Source: a bacterium
GTDB lineage: Bacteria; Bdellovibrionota_B; Oligoflexia; Oligoflexales; RGVZ01
NCBI GenBank assembly: GCA_010029825.1
Contig: RGVZ01000018.1
Location: forward strand, 1-43,697
DNA length: 43,697 bases
Reading direction: 5' to 3'
A program made the translations under genes and the position numbers. Below the pieces are notes generated by a model. The model ran no database searches, had not been told where the DNA came from, and saw nothing but the letters and a program-made list of their open reading frames with translations. This document shows positions 8,843-16,694 of the stretch, in pieces (the first letter of the stretch is position 1; each line of letters opens with the position of its first letter).

Positions 8843-9286
8843 ATGAAAACCTACAGTGTGAAGCCAACAGACGTGAAAAAGCAGTGGGTTGTGGTTGACG
8901 CCGCAGGCCAGACTGTCGGCCGTCTGGCAACAGAAGTGGCCCGCGTATTGCGCGGCAAGCACAAGCCTACTTTCGTCCCGCATCTCGATACCGGCGACAA
9001 CGTCGTGGTCATCAATGCCGAAAAAGTGAAGTTCACCGGCAACAAGATGAAGGACAAGTTCTACCACCACCACACCGGTTATGTCGGCGGGATCAAATCG
9101 ATCTCCGCGGAGAACCTGATGGCGAAGAAGCCGGAGCGCGTCCTTGAGATCGCGATCCGCGGCATGCTGCCGAAGGGTCCGCTCGGTCGCAAGATCGGCC
9201 TCAACCTGAAAGTGTACGCTGGCAGCGAGCATCCCCATGCCGCTCAGAAGCCGGTCGCCATGAAACCCCGTCTCGGAGCCCGCTAA
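8843..9286 (+). CDS. rplM: Large ribosomal subunit protein uL13
   Basis: Ribosomal protein L13, an early 50S assembly protein. Recognised from [20 protein letters not shown], the invariant [37 protein letters not shown] and [12 protein letters not shown]. The ORF track begins at 8762, but those first 27 residues overlap the promoter and are not part of the family; the ATG at 8843 with GGAG ten bases upstream gives the standard length of 147 aa. It is followed three bases later by rpsI, the usual universal pairing. Confidence 0.97.
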   Translation: MKTYSVKPTDVKKQWVVVDAAGQTVGRLATEVARVLRGKHKPTFVPHLDTGDNVVVINAEKVKFTGNKMKDKFYHHHTGYVGGIKSISAENLMAKKPERVLEIAIRGMLPKGPLGRKIGLNLKVYAGSEHPHAAQKPVAMKPRLGAR

Positions 9287-9289
9287 TCC

Positions 9290-9685
9290 ATGGCAAAGAC
9301 GAAATACATCCACGCAGTTGGCAAGCGTAAAACCGCAATTGCCCGTGTCTACATGAAGCCGGGAACCGGCGTCATCACCATCAACAAGCGTCCGATGGAC
9401 GAGTACATGGTACGCGACACCTCGAAAATGGTGATCATGCAGCCGCTCGAGCTCACCGACACAGTCGGCAAGTTCGATATCCTGGTCAACGTTCTCGGTG
9501 GCGGTCTCAATGGCCAGGCCGGCGCGATCCGTCACGCGATCTCCCGCGCCCTCGCTGAGTCGGACCCGGAGAAGCGCTCGGTCCTCAAGTCGAACGGCTT
9601 GATCACCCGCGACGCCCGGAAGAAAGAGCGTAAGATGTACGGCCTCGCCGGTGCCCGTCGTCGCTTCCAGTACTCCAAGCGTTAA
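9290..9685 (+). CDS. rpsI: Small ribosomal subunit protein uS9
   Basis: Ribosomal protein S9, whose C-terminal tail reaches the P-site tRNA. Recognised from [39 protein letters not shown] and the ending [10 protein letters not shown], the typical basic tail with terminal Lys-Arg. Length 131 aa is normal. It starts three bases after rplM and ends just before a strong intrinsic terminator, so the operon is rplM-rpsI only. Confidence 0.97.
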   Translation: MAKTKYIHAVGKRKTAIARVYMKPGTGVITINKRPMDEYMVRDTSKMVIMQPLELTDTVGKFDILVNVLGGGLNGQAGAIRHAISRALAESDPEKRSVLKSNGLITRDARKKERKMYGLAGARRRFQYSKR

Positions 9686-9700
9686 TCGATTGTTCTTTCC

Positions 9701-9734
9701 AAAAACTGCCAGTGCGAGCTGGCAGTTTTTTTTT
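9701..9734 (+). terminator. Intrinsic terminator after rpsI
   Basis: A perfect 12-bp stem (AAAAACTGCCAG / CTGGCAGTTTTT) with loop TGCGAG is followed by T tract to 9734. It lies 15 bp after the rpsI stop and 22 bp before the next TTG start. Confidence 0.95.
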
Positions 9735-9756
9735 ACCCGAATTCTGGAGGTCTCCA

Positions 9757-10074
9757 TTGTCCGACAATATTGATGATCTGAGTGTTGAGTTTGTGCAGGA
9801 CGATCGACTCGTCGTGAAGCAAGTTGACAAGAAAATCCTGACGCGCGGCAATTGGACGACGATCATGTTCAAATATGTCGAGATGGACAAGAAGAGCGGC
9901 GAATACGGGCAGCCCAAGGTGTCCATCCGTCGTTACCAGAAGCGTAGCGGCGTTTATCGGATGCAGAGCAAGTTCAACATCAGCAGTGGCAAGCAGGCTC
10001 ACATGATCTCGGGTGCCTTGATGTCCTGGTTCCCTGAGGCAACCGCGGGCGGCAAGGAAGAGGACGGGGAGTAA
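9757..10074 (+). CDS. Small conserved-looking protein, possibly PC4/YdbC-like nucleic-acid binding
   Basis: I do not recognise this with certainty. The start is TTG at 9757, with GGAGG six bases upstream, giving 105 aa; the track start at 9712 lies inside the terminator and is rejected. The body (LTRGNWTTIMFKYVEMD, PKVSIRRYQKRSGVY, KFNISSGKQAHMISGALMSWF) suggests four beta strands followed by one amphipathic helix, with many basic and aromatic strand residues. That order matches the PC4/YdbC single-strand DNA-binding fold, but the similarity is only by layout and is inference. The acidic ends (SDNIDDLSVEF; GGKEEDGE) flank it. It sits between a terminator and a tandem hairpin repeat, so it needs its own promoter, which I could not place. 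Confidence 0.7.
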   Translation: MSDNIDDLSVEFVQDDRLVVKQVDKKILTRGNWTTIMFKYVEMDKKSGEYGQPKVSIRRYQKRSGVYRMQSKFNISSGKQAHMISGALMSWFPEATAGGKEEDGE

Positions 10075-10079
10075 GAGAG

Positions 10080-10110
10080 GATCCTTCGGCTCCGCCTCAG
10101 GATGACGGGG
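10080..10110. repeat. Tandem hairpin repeat, copy 1
   Basis: A 31-bp unit beginning GATCCTTCGGCTCCGCC and ending AGGATGACGGGG, six bases after the stop of the 9757 gene. The outer ATCCT/AGGAT can pair to form a hairpin. It closely resembles a short intergenic repeat seen widely in unrelated bacterial genomes, whose translated ORFs read like HPEAEPKD and VILRRSRRI. Confidence 0.9.
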
Positions 10111-10117
10111 GAGAGAA

Positions 10118-10148
10118 GATCCTTCGGCTCCGCCTCAGGATGACGGGG
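10118..10148. repeat. Tandem hairpin repeat, copy 2 (supplies the stop codon of the minus-strand gene)
   Basis: Identical to copy 1 at a 38-bp period. Its TCA at 10135-10137 is the TGA stop of the minus-strand gene, and its distal bases encode that protein's last residues. Confidence 0.9.
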
Positions 10149-10845
10149 TGGGTTTGTGCTTGCGCAGCCACTTGAACGCCTGGCGCGCTTCACCGCGTTC
10201 TTTCGTGCGCCCCCACTCTGCCGGGACAACGTCATAGACAACGTGTTCGGGCGCATGGGTCGAATTGCGATCTCTCAAGAAAGAACCGAAATCCTTCACG
10301 GTACTGATCTGGGTTGTCCCCTCCTCGTAGCAAACATCGCGGGCGATCGTGATGGCCGCGTCTCCGACGGGTAGCACCCGCAGTCCGCCGCGTTCATACA
10401 GTGCCGCGCAATGGGCGGCCAACAGGTTCAGAACGGCGGTCTTGGCCGTTTCCTGGCGTCCCGACTCGATCCATATGACCAGTTCCGCGTGGGTGAAAGT
10501 CGTGTAGGTTGCGTGTGTTTCTGCCCAACCGAGGAACATTTGTTCCGGCTTGGCGCCGGCAGGCTTGGCTTGGGCTGGATTCAATTTCAGTACCCAACGT
10601 CCTGCGATGTTGGGCAGTTGTCCCTTGTGACGGGATCTTGACGGTGCGAAGCCGGCAGGTGCCCTGAACGTTAACGTTTGCAGCGGGGCAGCCGTTGCTG
10701 CAAAATAATTGGTGTCACCCTGTTCCCAATAGACCGCTGGCGACCAGACGAGGTCACCAGCCATGATCGAGATGTCGAGTCGCAAGGTTTCAGTGCGCGG
10801 TAGCTCGAAACGCATGCCTGACTTCTGCTGTTTTCGGAATAGCAT
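10135..10845 (-). CDS. Uncharacterised protein
   Basis: I do not recognise a family. The track start (TTG at 10869) is less likely than the ATG at 10845 (MLFRKQQKSGMRFELP), which has GGGAG eight bases upstream; this gives 236 aa. There is no signal peptide or membrane segment, so it is probably cytoplasmic. The sequence contains a Trp/Tyr-rich N-terminal half (MAGDLVWSPAVYWEQGDTNYFA), a helical segment around ETAKTAVLNLLAAHCAALYERGG and a basic C-terminus (EARQAFKWLRKHKP). The last residues, TPSS, and the stop are encoded by the adjacent repeat, suggesting the original end was altered when the repeat arrived. It is divergent from the bactofilin gene with a 98-bp gap between the starts. Confidence 0.72.
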   Translation of the reverse strand: MLFRKQQKSGMRFELPRTETLRLDISIMAGDLVWSPAVYWEQGDTNYFAATAAPLQTLTFRAPAGFAPSRSRHKGQLPNIAGRWVLKLNPAQAKPAGAKPEQMFLGWAETHATYTTFTHAELVIWIESGRQETAKTAVLNLLAAHCAALYERGGLRVLPVGDAAITIARDVCYEEGTTQISTVKDFGSFLRDRNSTHAPEHVVYDVVPAEWGRTKERGEARQAFKWLRKHKPTPSS

Positions 10846-10943
10846 GTTTTTGACTCCCGCCAGTTTCAATTCGAAGTTTATGTGAAGTCAGCGCTGCGTG
10901 CCACGGAGTTCAGCTCGTCCCAGGAAAACAAAGGGGGATCCCA

Positions 10944-11429
10944 ATGTTCGGCAAGAAAGAGGCAAACCAAAACGGTCAGCGTCCTCAAAAGAAGTCCGCT
11001 GCCGCCGGTCGTGACGCTGCGGTGACCATCCTGACCAGCGGGTGCCACTTCAATGGCAAACTCTATTGTCGCGGATCAAGCCGTATCGGCGGCAAGATCG
11101 AGGGTCAGATCATCTCCGAGGGAATCCTCGTCATTGAGGAAGGCGCGACCATCTTGGCGGAGGTGAAGGCTGACGAAGTGATCATTCAAGGCAGGGTCAA
11201 CGGCAGACTCGAAGCCAAGATCCGCGTTGAGCTCTACCCCCAGAGCCGTTTTGACGGTGATATTTACACACCGGTGCTCGTCATCAACGAAGGCGCCCAG
11301 TTCAATGGCCGCTCGATCATGAACACCGGGGCCGGCGCCTCCGCGCACCAGACCACGGAGGGTCGGAAAAACCGCGTTCTGCCCATGGCGGCAGGTGCCG
11401 AGGTCGCGCCGGAGATCAAGGTGAACTGA
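10944..11429 (+). CDS. Bactofilin (polymer-forming cytoskeletal protein)
   Basis: Bactofilins assemble nucleotide-free filaments of stacked right-handed beta helices and organise cell shape, envelope synthesis or chromosome anchoring. The core (about residues 26-125) shows the repeated hydrophobic rungs of the family: VTILTSGCHFNGKLYCRG, SRIGGKIEGQIISEG, LVIEEGATILAEVKADEV, IIQGRVNGRLEA. Short polar, basic N- and C-terminal tails flank it, as is normal. Length is 161 aa, and a GGGGG ribosome site precedes the ATG. The NUDIX gene begins 11 bases after its stop, so they are likely co-transcribed. No peptidoglycan hydrolase neighbour, often found with bactofilins, is present here. Confidence 0.95.
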   Translation: MFGKKEANQNGQRPQKKSAAAGRDAAVTILTSGCHFNGKLYCRGSSRIGGKIEGQIISEGILVIEEGATILAEVKADEVIIQGRVNGRLEAKIRVELYPQSRFDGDIYTPVLVINEGAQFNGRSIMNTGAGASAHQTTEGRKNRVLPMAAGAEVAPEIKVN

Positions 11430-11440
11430 GCCAGGGGCGC

Positions 11441-12088
11441 GTGAGATTTTCTTTTCCAATCGTTGACGGATTTCCTGCCGGTGCCTTGCCGGAGACCCTG
11501 GCAAATGTGAACCCGGTCATGTCCAGATGGAGCACCCTCAGCCTCGAGGGTCACCGGATGGTCCCGGAAGGCCAGCGAAAGCCACCGCGACATAGCGCGG
11601 TGGCTTTGTTGTTTATCCCTCCGCTCATCGCCGGAACCCCGGCCGATGTGTTGTTGATCCGGCGGAGCGCCCATTACGGGTCGCATCGCGGTCAGATCGG
11701 TCTGGCAGGCGGTCGTGCCGAGGTTGATGACGCCGGGCCCGTAGATACTTTGTTGCGTGAGCTCCGCGAGGAACTCGGCATTCCCGGCGAGGTCCTGATG
11801 TTCCATGGCCAACTGCCGGAACGTCGCGCCATCGATGGTTCCATGGTTCTGGCTTGCGTAGTGACAGCGAATTTGACGCGCGACCGGATCAAGGCGGCTC
11901 CTGATGAGGTGGCATCCGTGCACTTCACCCCGTGGACAGCCCTGACCAACATGAAACGGGAGTCTTTCGTTTTCACAATGTTCGGAGTCCGGCGCGAGTC
12001 CGCCTTGTACCGTGTTGACGGAGTTACGGTTTGGGGGTTGACTGCTTCGATCATCACGGCGGCGGACATGCTTCCGTCTGGTCAATAA
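11441..12088 (+). CDS. NUDIX hydrolase, CoA pyrophosphatase (NudL-like)
   Basis: Probably cleaves CoA or acyl-CoA to phosphopantetheine and 3',5'-ADP. The segment LLIRRSAHYGSHRGQIGLAGG matches the CoA-pyrophosphatase subfamily signature ahead of the NUDIX box, which continues AEVDDAGPVDTLLRELREELG (G...RE..EE). The C-terminal half (ADEVASVHFTPW-like, FVFTMFG, VWGLTASII) also fits NudL, where substrate specificity elements lie. Length is 215 aa with a GTG start preceded by CAGGGG. The N-terminal ~45 residues are less conserved. It follows bactofilin by 11 bases. Substrate is inferred from the subfamily signature. Confidence 0.88.
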   Translation: MRFSFPIVDGFPAGALPETLANVNPVMSRWSTLSLEGHRMVPEGQRKPPRHSAVALLFIPPLIAGTPADVLLIRRSAHYGSHRGQIGLAGGRAEVDDAGPVDTLLRELREELGIPGEVLMFHGQLPERRAIDGSMVLACVVTANLTRDRIKAAPDEVASVHFTPWTALTNMKRESFVFTMFGVRRESALYRVDGVTVWGLTASIITAADMLPSGQ

Positions 12089-12121
12089 GAATGTAGCAGG
12101 AAGATCTTCAGGAGGATGAAC

Positions 12122-12472
12122 GTGAGACTGGTTTTCATGATTGCAGCGCTTGTGGTCCCTGTCGTGGGATGCACCCAGGAACTACAGAACAAGGTCTCGC
12201 GTAGCATCCAGAACTGGACCGGGACTGACGGTGTCCTTGATGTCATCAGTGATGGCAAGGTCATGTACCGGTTCATAAAAATTGACAAGATCAGCACCGC
12301 GACAGCCACAGGAGACCGGGAAACCAGCCGGCCATACCGTTATGGATACGGTGTTCTCGATTTGAATCAGAACTTTCTCCAGGACGAGAACGAGCGTAAG
12401 ATCTATTTCGAGTTCAGCGACTTCAGCACGAGTTACGTGTTCTACGAGAACCCGGGAATCGCTGTCCGCTAA
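12122..12472 (+). CDS. Small lipoprotein, function unknown
   Basis: A 116-aa lipoprotein: MRLVFMIAALVVPVVGC has a clear lipobox (VVGC) so the mature protein begins at that Cys. The AGGAGG directly abuts the ATG used by the ORF track (12116) but is six bases from the GTG at 12122, so I take the GTG. The mature part is mostly beta-like (VMYRFIKIDKI, YRYGYGVLDLN, KIYFEFSDFSTSYVFYENPG). The middle phrase FLQDENERKIYFEFSD reads like a single compact beta domain. It is 14 bp upstream of the aromatic amino acid hydroxylase and probably co-transcribed, but nothing links it functionally. Confidence 0.8.
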   Translation: MRLVFMIAALVVPVVGCTQELQNKVSRSIQNWTGTDGVLDVISDGKVMYRFIKIDKISTATATGDRETSRPYRYGYGVLDLNQNFLQDENERKIYFEFSDFSTSYVFYENPGIAVR

Positions 12473-12486
12473 GAAGAGGCTGGATC

Positions 12487-14286
12487 ATGCGCACCCAGGA
12501 TACACTCCCGTCTTATTTGAAACGCTACGTCGTCCCCCAGCGTTATGATCGATACACTCCGGTGGAACACGCCACTTGGCGCTACATCATGAGGCGGGCC
12601 CGGGACTTTTTCTCGCGTCACGCGGTGCCGGCATACGTAGACGGTATCACCAAGACCGGGATGCACATGGACAGGATCCCGAAGATAGACGATATCGACG
12701 CGCATTTGCAGGAATTCGGGTGGGGCGCGATCGGTGTGAGTGGTTTCATCCCGCCGGCCGCGTTCCTGGATTTCCAGACGCGAAGCATCATGCCGATCGC
12801 GATGGACATGCGTAGTTTGGAGCACGTCGCGTACACGCCGGCTCCCGATATCGTCCATGAGGCGGCTGGTCACATCCCGATTCTCTACGATCCACGCTAT
12901 CGCGCCTATTTGCAGCGCTACGCGAACATGGCCAACAAGTCCATCATTTCGTCCGAGGACGTCCGGCTGTATGAGGCGATTCGCTGGCTCTCCGATATCA
13001 AGGAAAATCCCGACGCGACAAAGCCGGAAATCGACGCCGCGAGTGAGATGCTCAAGCAAGCATACGACGGCATCACTCATGTCTCGGAAATGGCCAAGGT
13101 GGGACGCATGGCATGGTGGACAGCCGAGTACGGGCTGGTCGGCGACTTGAAAAACCCCAGGATTTACGGGGCCGGGTTGCTCTCGTCGGTTGGTGAAAGT
13201 GAACATTGCCTGTCTGACAAGGTTCGAAAGATCCGGTTGACGGTGGATTGCGTCGAGCAAGGTTACGACATCACAGAACCGCAGCCGCAGTTGTTCGTGG
13301 CCGAGTCGCTGGAGTCCTTGCCGGGTATCCTGGCGCAACTTGAGGAGACGCTGTCCTTCCGGAAAGGCGGAGTTTCAGGACTTCATCAGGCGTTGATCTC
13401 GAAAGCCGTCAATACCGTTGTCATGGAATCAGGCGCGTCGGTCAGCGGTATCATCGAGTCATACGAGGTCGAGGAATCGAAAGACGGACGCGTTGACTTT
13501 CTCAAGTTCAAGGGACCTGTGCAGCTCGCCTGTGGCGAAAAACAACTGCCGGGACAGGGACGTGATCGCCACCCGGAAGGGTTCAGCAGCCCGATCGGGT
13601 GCTTCGCGTTTGCGCCGTCAAAGGCACCTTGCAAACTTCGGGATGACGAGTTGAAGGCAGGCGGTATTGTCGCTGGCTCGCGATGCACGGTTGATTTTGT
13701 CTCCGGGTTCAAGGTCGCAGGGATCCTGAGGAAGATCGTTCGCGACGGGGACAAAATCCTTTACATGACTTTCGCGGACTGCACGGTTACACGCGGCGGC
13801 AAACGTTATTTTGAGCCGGCGTGGGGCGAATTTGACATGATCATCGGCAGCAAGATCGCCTCGGTGCATGGTGGTCCGGCTGAACGCCAGACTTATGGCG
13901 AGTACGATCTCGGTCAGGTCAGCAGTTCTCCGGGACGTTCCTCGCCCTTCACAGAGCACGAACAAGAGATGTTCAGGGCATACGCGACGATCCGCGAGGT
14001 TCGTGGCCGTCACATCGGCCCGAAGGCAACCCAGGCAAACAACGAAACGAACGCAAGGGATGCCTTGGCATTGGCGGACCTTGCGGAAAGCGTCATCAAA
14101 ATTCATCACGATGAATGGCTGGTTGGCCTGGAATTACTTGAGATCGCGACGCAGCGTCCGGCATTGGTCTCTTCGAATTGGACGGTTCCCTTGCGGGAGG
14201 TCATTGGTCATCATGCCAAGACGAAGGGATCGTTGGCGGAGGAGCTCCTCGGTCGTGGTTTGGAATTGCTGTCCGTCGTTGATTGA
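12487..14286 (+). CDS. Aromatic amino acid hydroxylase (phenylalanine 4-monooxygenase family) with long C-terminal extension
   Basis: Non-haem iron, pterin-dependent monooxygenase, most likely converting phenylalanine to tyrosine. The catalytic domain occupies about residues 1-290: GWGAIGVSGFIPPAAF, then APDIVHEAAGHIPIL with iron ligands His124 and His129, and AWWTAEYGLV with the third ligand Glu214. The protein is 599 aa, roughly twice the usual bacterial PhhA length; about 300 further residues include a beta-rich part (FLKFKGPVQLACGEK; TVDFVSGFKVAGILRK) and a helical end (DALALADLAESVIKIHHDEW). Similar long forms are known in Bacteroidetes and some predatory bacteria; the extra domain's role is not known to me. 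A pterin carbinolamine dehydratase, the usual partner, is not in the window. Confidence 0.92.
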   Translation: MRTQDTLPSYLKRYVVPQRYDRYTPVEHATWRYIMRRARDFFSRHAVPAYVDGITKTGMHMDRIPKIDDIDAHLQEFGWGAIGVSGFIPPAAFLDFQTRSIMPIAMDMRSLEHVAYTPAPDIVHEAAGHIPILYDPRYRAYLQRYANMANKSIISSEDVRLYEAIRWLSDIKENPDATKPEIDAASEMLKQAYDGITHVSEMAKVGRMAWWTAEYGLVGDLKNPRIYGAGLLSSVGESEHCLSDKVRKIRLTVDCVEQGYDITEPQPQLFVAESLESLPGILAQLEETLSFRKGGVSGLHQALISKAVNTVVMESGASVSGIIESYEVEESKDGRVDFLKFKGPVQLACGEKQLPGQGRDRHPEGFSSPIGCFAFAPSKAPCKLRDDELKAGGIVAGSRCTVDFVSGFKVAGILRKIVRDGDKILYMTFADCTVTRGGKRYFEPAWGEFDMIIGSKIASVHGGPAERQTYGEYDLGQVSSSPGRSSPFTEHEQEMFRAYATIREVRGRHIGPKATQANNETNARDALALADLAESVIKIHHDEWLVGLELLEIATQRPALVSSNWTVPLREVIGHHAKTKGSLAEELLGRGLELLSVVD

Positions 14287-14326
14287 GAAGAAATCCAGAT
14301 AATCTTGTAACCTTGGGGGGACGGGT

Positions 14327-15313
14327 ATGCCAGGTTGGAAATCTTGTCCGGGTCATCAGAGGCTGCCGGTGCTTCGGGTGAGTGTGGTCATTTTTGCTGC
14401 CTGCCTGTCATCCATGATTCAGGGTTGCGCAACCAGCGCAGGACCGCGGCCGGAAGAGCCACTGAAAATTTCTGACAGTCCCGGCCCCGATGCGCCGAAG
14501 GTGGTCCCGTTCAAGCAGACAACTGGCTTGGCGGCATATTCGGTGGCTGCCCCTGACGATTCCGATTCCCACGACGGGAAGTCCAGAAAAGGCGCCAAGT
14601 CCCTGAAAAGTCAGACGCAGCAGTCTGTTGAATGGTTCACCTGCCAGCTGGAAAAGGCTGGAGGGGTTGTTCTCATGGCCCATGACGAGGATTCTGGATT
14701 CGACTCGAAGGATTTTTGCAATGCTCCAGAAGCACAAGCTTTTTTGGCTTCCGGTCTCAATGTCGCGGGATTCAACCGGCCGGGGTTCGGAAGTTCAACG
14801 GGGGAGCGAGACCTTGTGGGCAAGCATTCCCAACAAGCCGCTCTGGTCGCAGCCGAGTCGATTCTAAAGGCCAATGCTGGCATCGGTGGCCCTTACTCCG
14901 GGTCGTACGGTTACGGGACCGGAGCCACCGCAGCGTCTTTTTTCGCCAAGCAGTCCGGCAATTTGCAGTGGTTGATCGTGGGTGGCGGAATGTTTGATTT
15001 TGAGCAGGTGGCCAGAACATCTGATGATCGCCAGCTTGTCGATCTGATCAAAAAAGCATCAGGCAAAGAAGGTGAAGTCGCGTACGAGATCCGTTCCATC
15101 GGCTATGACGTGAACGGATTGCCCGCACGCGTGGCTATTTTCCGCGGCAAAGACGATACGATTTCGCCCCATGATCAAGCGCATGCCTTTCGCGATGGTC
15201 TGGCCGCCTCTGAGTGCAAAGTGACCTTTCAGGAGATTGCGGGAATCGGTCACAAGATCGGTCCGCGCCAGTTGCGTCAAATCCTCGACGTCATGATCAC
15301 TTCGGTCCGCTGA
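14327..15313 (+). CDS. Lipoprotein with alpha/beta-hydrolase fold, nucleophile apparently lost
   Basis: A lipoprotein by its N-terminus (SVVIFAACLSSMIQGC, lipobox Cys about residue 34), followed by a low-complexity linker to about residue 95. From there the order fits an alpha/beta hydrolase: VVLMAHDEDSGF, GLNVAGFNRPGFGSSTGERD, elbow region YGYGTGATAASFFAK, LIVGGGMFDF, AIFRGKDDTISPHDQA (acid region) and IAGIGHKIG (His309). At the elbow the expected Gly-x-Ser-x-Gly reads G195-Y-G-T-G199, so the Ser nucleophile is Gly. It may be non-catalytic or use another residue. Length 328 aa; a GGGGGGACGGG stretch precedes the ATG. It stands alone between two larger operons. Confidence 0.72.
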   Translation: MPGWKSCPGHQRLPVLRVSVVIFAACLSSMIQGCATSAGPRPEEPLKISDSPGPDAPKVVPFKQTTGLAAYSVAAPDDSDSHDGKSRKGAKSLKSQTQQSVEWFTCQLEKAGGVVLMAHDEDSGFDSKDFCNAPEAQAFLASGLNVAGFNRPGFGSSTGERDLVGKHSQQAALVAAESILKANAGIGGPYSGSYGYGTGATAASFFAKQSGNLQWLIVGGGMFDFEQVARTSDDRQLVDLIKKASGKEGEVAYEIRSIGYDVNGLPARVAIFRGKDDTISPHDQAHAFRDGLAASECKVTFQEIAGIGHKIGPRQLRQILDVMITSVR

Positions 15314-15440
15314 CGCGGCATCTGGGCAAGTATTTCCCTATACGTGCGAACCCTTGCAAACCTCTGGTTATTACCGGACCATTGAGGTAGGACACTAGGG
15401 CCGCTTGCGGCTTTTCATGATTTTTTCTCGGGAGTTAGGG

Positions 15441-16691
15441 ATGGCTGTTGACGTCAAGGTCCCGTCCGTCGGTGAGTCCGTCAAGGAAGGGATGATCCAT
15501 CGCTGGCATGTAAAGAGTGGCGACTATGTCGCGCGTGACCAGGTCCTCGTTGAACTTGAGACAGACAAAGCTACGGTCGAAGTCGTCGCCGAAGCGGCGG
15601 GCGTTGTCACGCTCGGTCGCAAGCAAGGCGACACCGTTGCCGTTGGTGAGGTGATCGCAAGCATCGACACTTCTGCGGCGAAGCCCGCTGGAGGAGCCCC
15701 TGCGGCCGCCCCGGCTCCGGCAGTCGCGGCGCCTGCGGCTCCCGCAGCCCCAGTTCCCGCGCCTGCAGCGTCGCGTGTCGACGCTGCGCAGACAATGAGC
15801 CCGGCGGTTCGTCGCATCGTTGCGGAAACCGGCATCGATCCGGCAAGTGTCGAGGGTACGGGTCGCGGTGGCCGCTTGACCAAGGGTGATGTTTTGGCCG
15901 CAACTGCAGGCGGCGCTCAGGCCACTGCCCCGGCTGCTCCTGCGAAAGCGCCGTCCGCCCAATTCGCTCCTGCCGCGCGACCGCCCGGCAAGCGCACGGA
16001 GCGTCGCGAGCCGATGAGCATGTTGCGTCGCCGCATCGCGGAGCGCCTCGTCGAAGCCCAGTCGACTGCTGCCATCCTGACGACGTTCAACGAAATCGAC
16101 ATGAGCGCCGTGATGGCCTTGCGCGGCCAGTACAAGGATACCTTCAAGGAAAAATACGGAGTGTCCCTCGGTTTTATGGGCATTTTCGTGAAGGCTGTGA
16201 TTGAGGCGCTAAAGGCGTTCCCGGCAATCAACGGTTGGATCGAAGGCAATGAGATCGTTTATCACGACTACTACGATATCGGGGTTGCCGTGTCCGGTGA
16301 CCGCGGCCTGGTGGTTCCGGTTGTTCGCGACGCGGACCACCTTTCCATTGCCGGGACTGAAGCGGCAATCGGCGCTTACGCAAAGCGCGCCCGCGATGGA
16401 AAGATCACCGTTGACGAACTCACTGGCGGTACATTCACGGTCTCGAACGGCGGTGTCTTTGGATCCTTGATGTCGACCCCGATCCTGAATCCGCCGCAGA
16501 GCGGAATCCTCGGCATGCACAAGATCCAGGAACGGCCGGTGGTTGTGAACGGCCAAATCGTCATTCGCCCGATGATGTATGTCGCGCTGAGCTACGATCA
16601 CCGCATCGTCGATGGTCGCGAAGCCGTGCAGTTCCTTGTGAAAGTGAAAGAATGCGTTGAGGATCCGGCCAGGATCCTTCTGGGAGTTTGA
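15441..16691 (+). CDS. sucB: Dihydrolipoamide succinyltransferase, E2 of 2-oxoglutarate dehydrogenase
   Basis: E2 core of the 2-oxoglutarate dehydrogenase complex, transferring succinyl from lipoate to CoA in the TCA cycle. Domains in order: lipoyl domain (about 1-75, lipoyl-Lys in ETDKATVEV), an Ala/Pro linker, the peripheral subunit-binding domain ([33 protein letters not shown]), a second Ala/Pro linker and the catalytic domain ending with [13 protein letters not shown], which holds the catalytic His and Asp. The start is ATG at 15441 ([17 protein letters not shown]) after GGAGTTAGGG; the track start at 15405 adds 12 residues with no support. Length 416 aa. It is first in an E2-E3-E1 operon, with lpd three bases behind. 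Confidence 0.95.
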   Translation: MAVDVKVPSVGESVKEGMIHRWHVKSGDYVARDQVLVELETDKATVEVVAEAAGVVTLGRKQGDTVAVGEVIASIDTSAAKPAGGAPAAAPAPAVAAPAAPAAPVPAPAASRVDAAQTMSPAVRRIVAETGIDPASVEGTGRGGRLTKGDVLAATAGGAQATAPAAPAKAPSAQFAPAARPPGKRTERREPMSMLRRRIAERLVEAQSTAAILTTFNEIDMSAVMALRGQYKDTFKEKYGVSLGFMGIFVKAVIEALKAFPAINGWIEGNEIVYHDYYDIGVAVSGDRGLVVPVVRDADHLSIAGTEAAIGAYAKRARDGKITVDELTGGTFTVSNGGVFGSLMSTPILNPPQSGILGMHKIQERPVVVNGQIVIRPMMYVALSYDHRIVDGREAVQFLVKVKECVEDPARILLGV

Positions 16692-16694
16692 TTC

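Noticed and set aside
10080-10148. Possible CRISPR array
   Set aside because: Only two units with a 7-bp gap; no spacer-length sequence and no cas genes. It is a tandem hairpin repeat.
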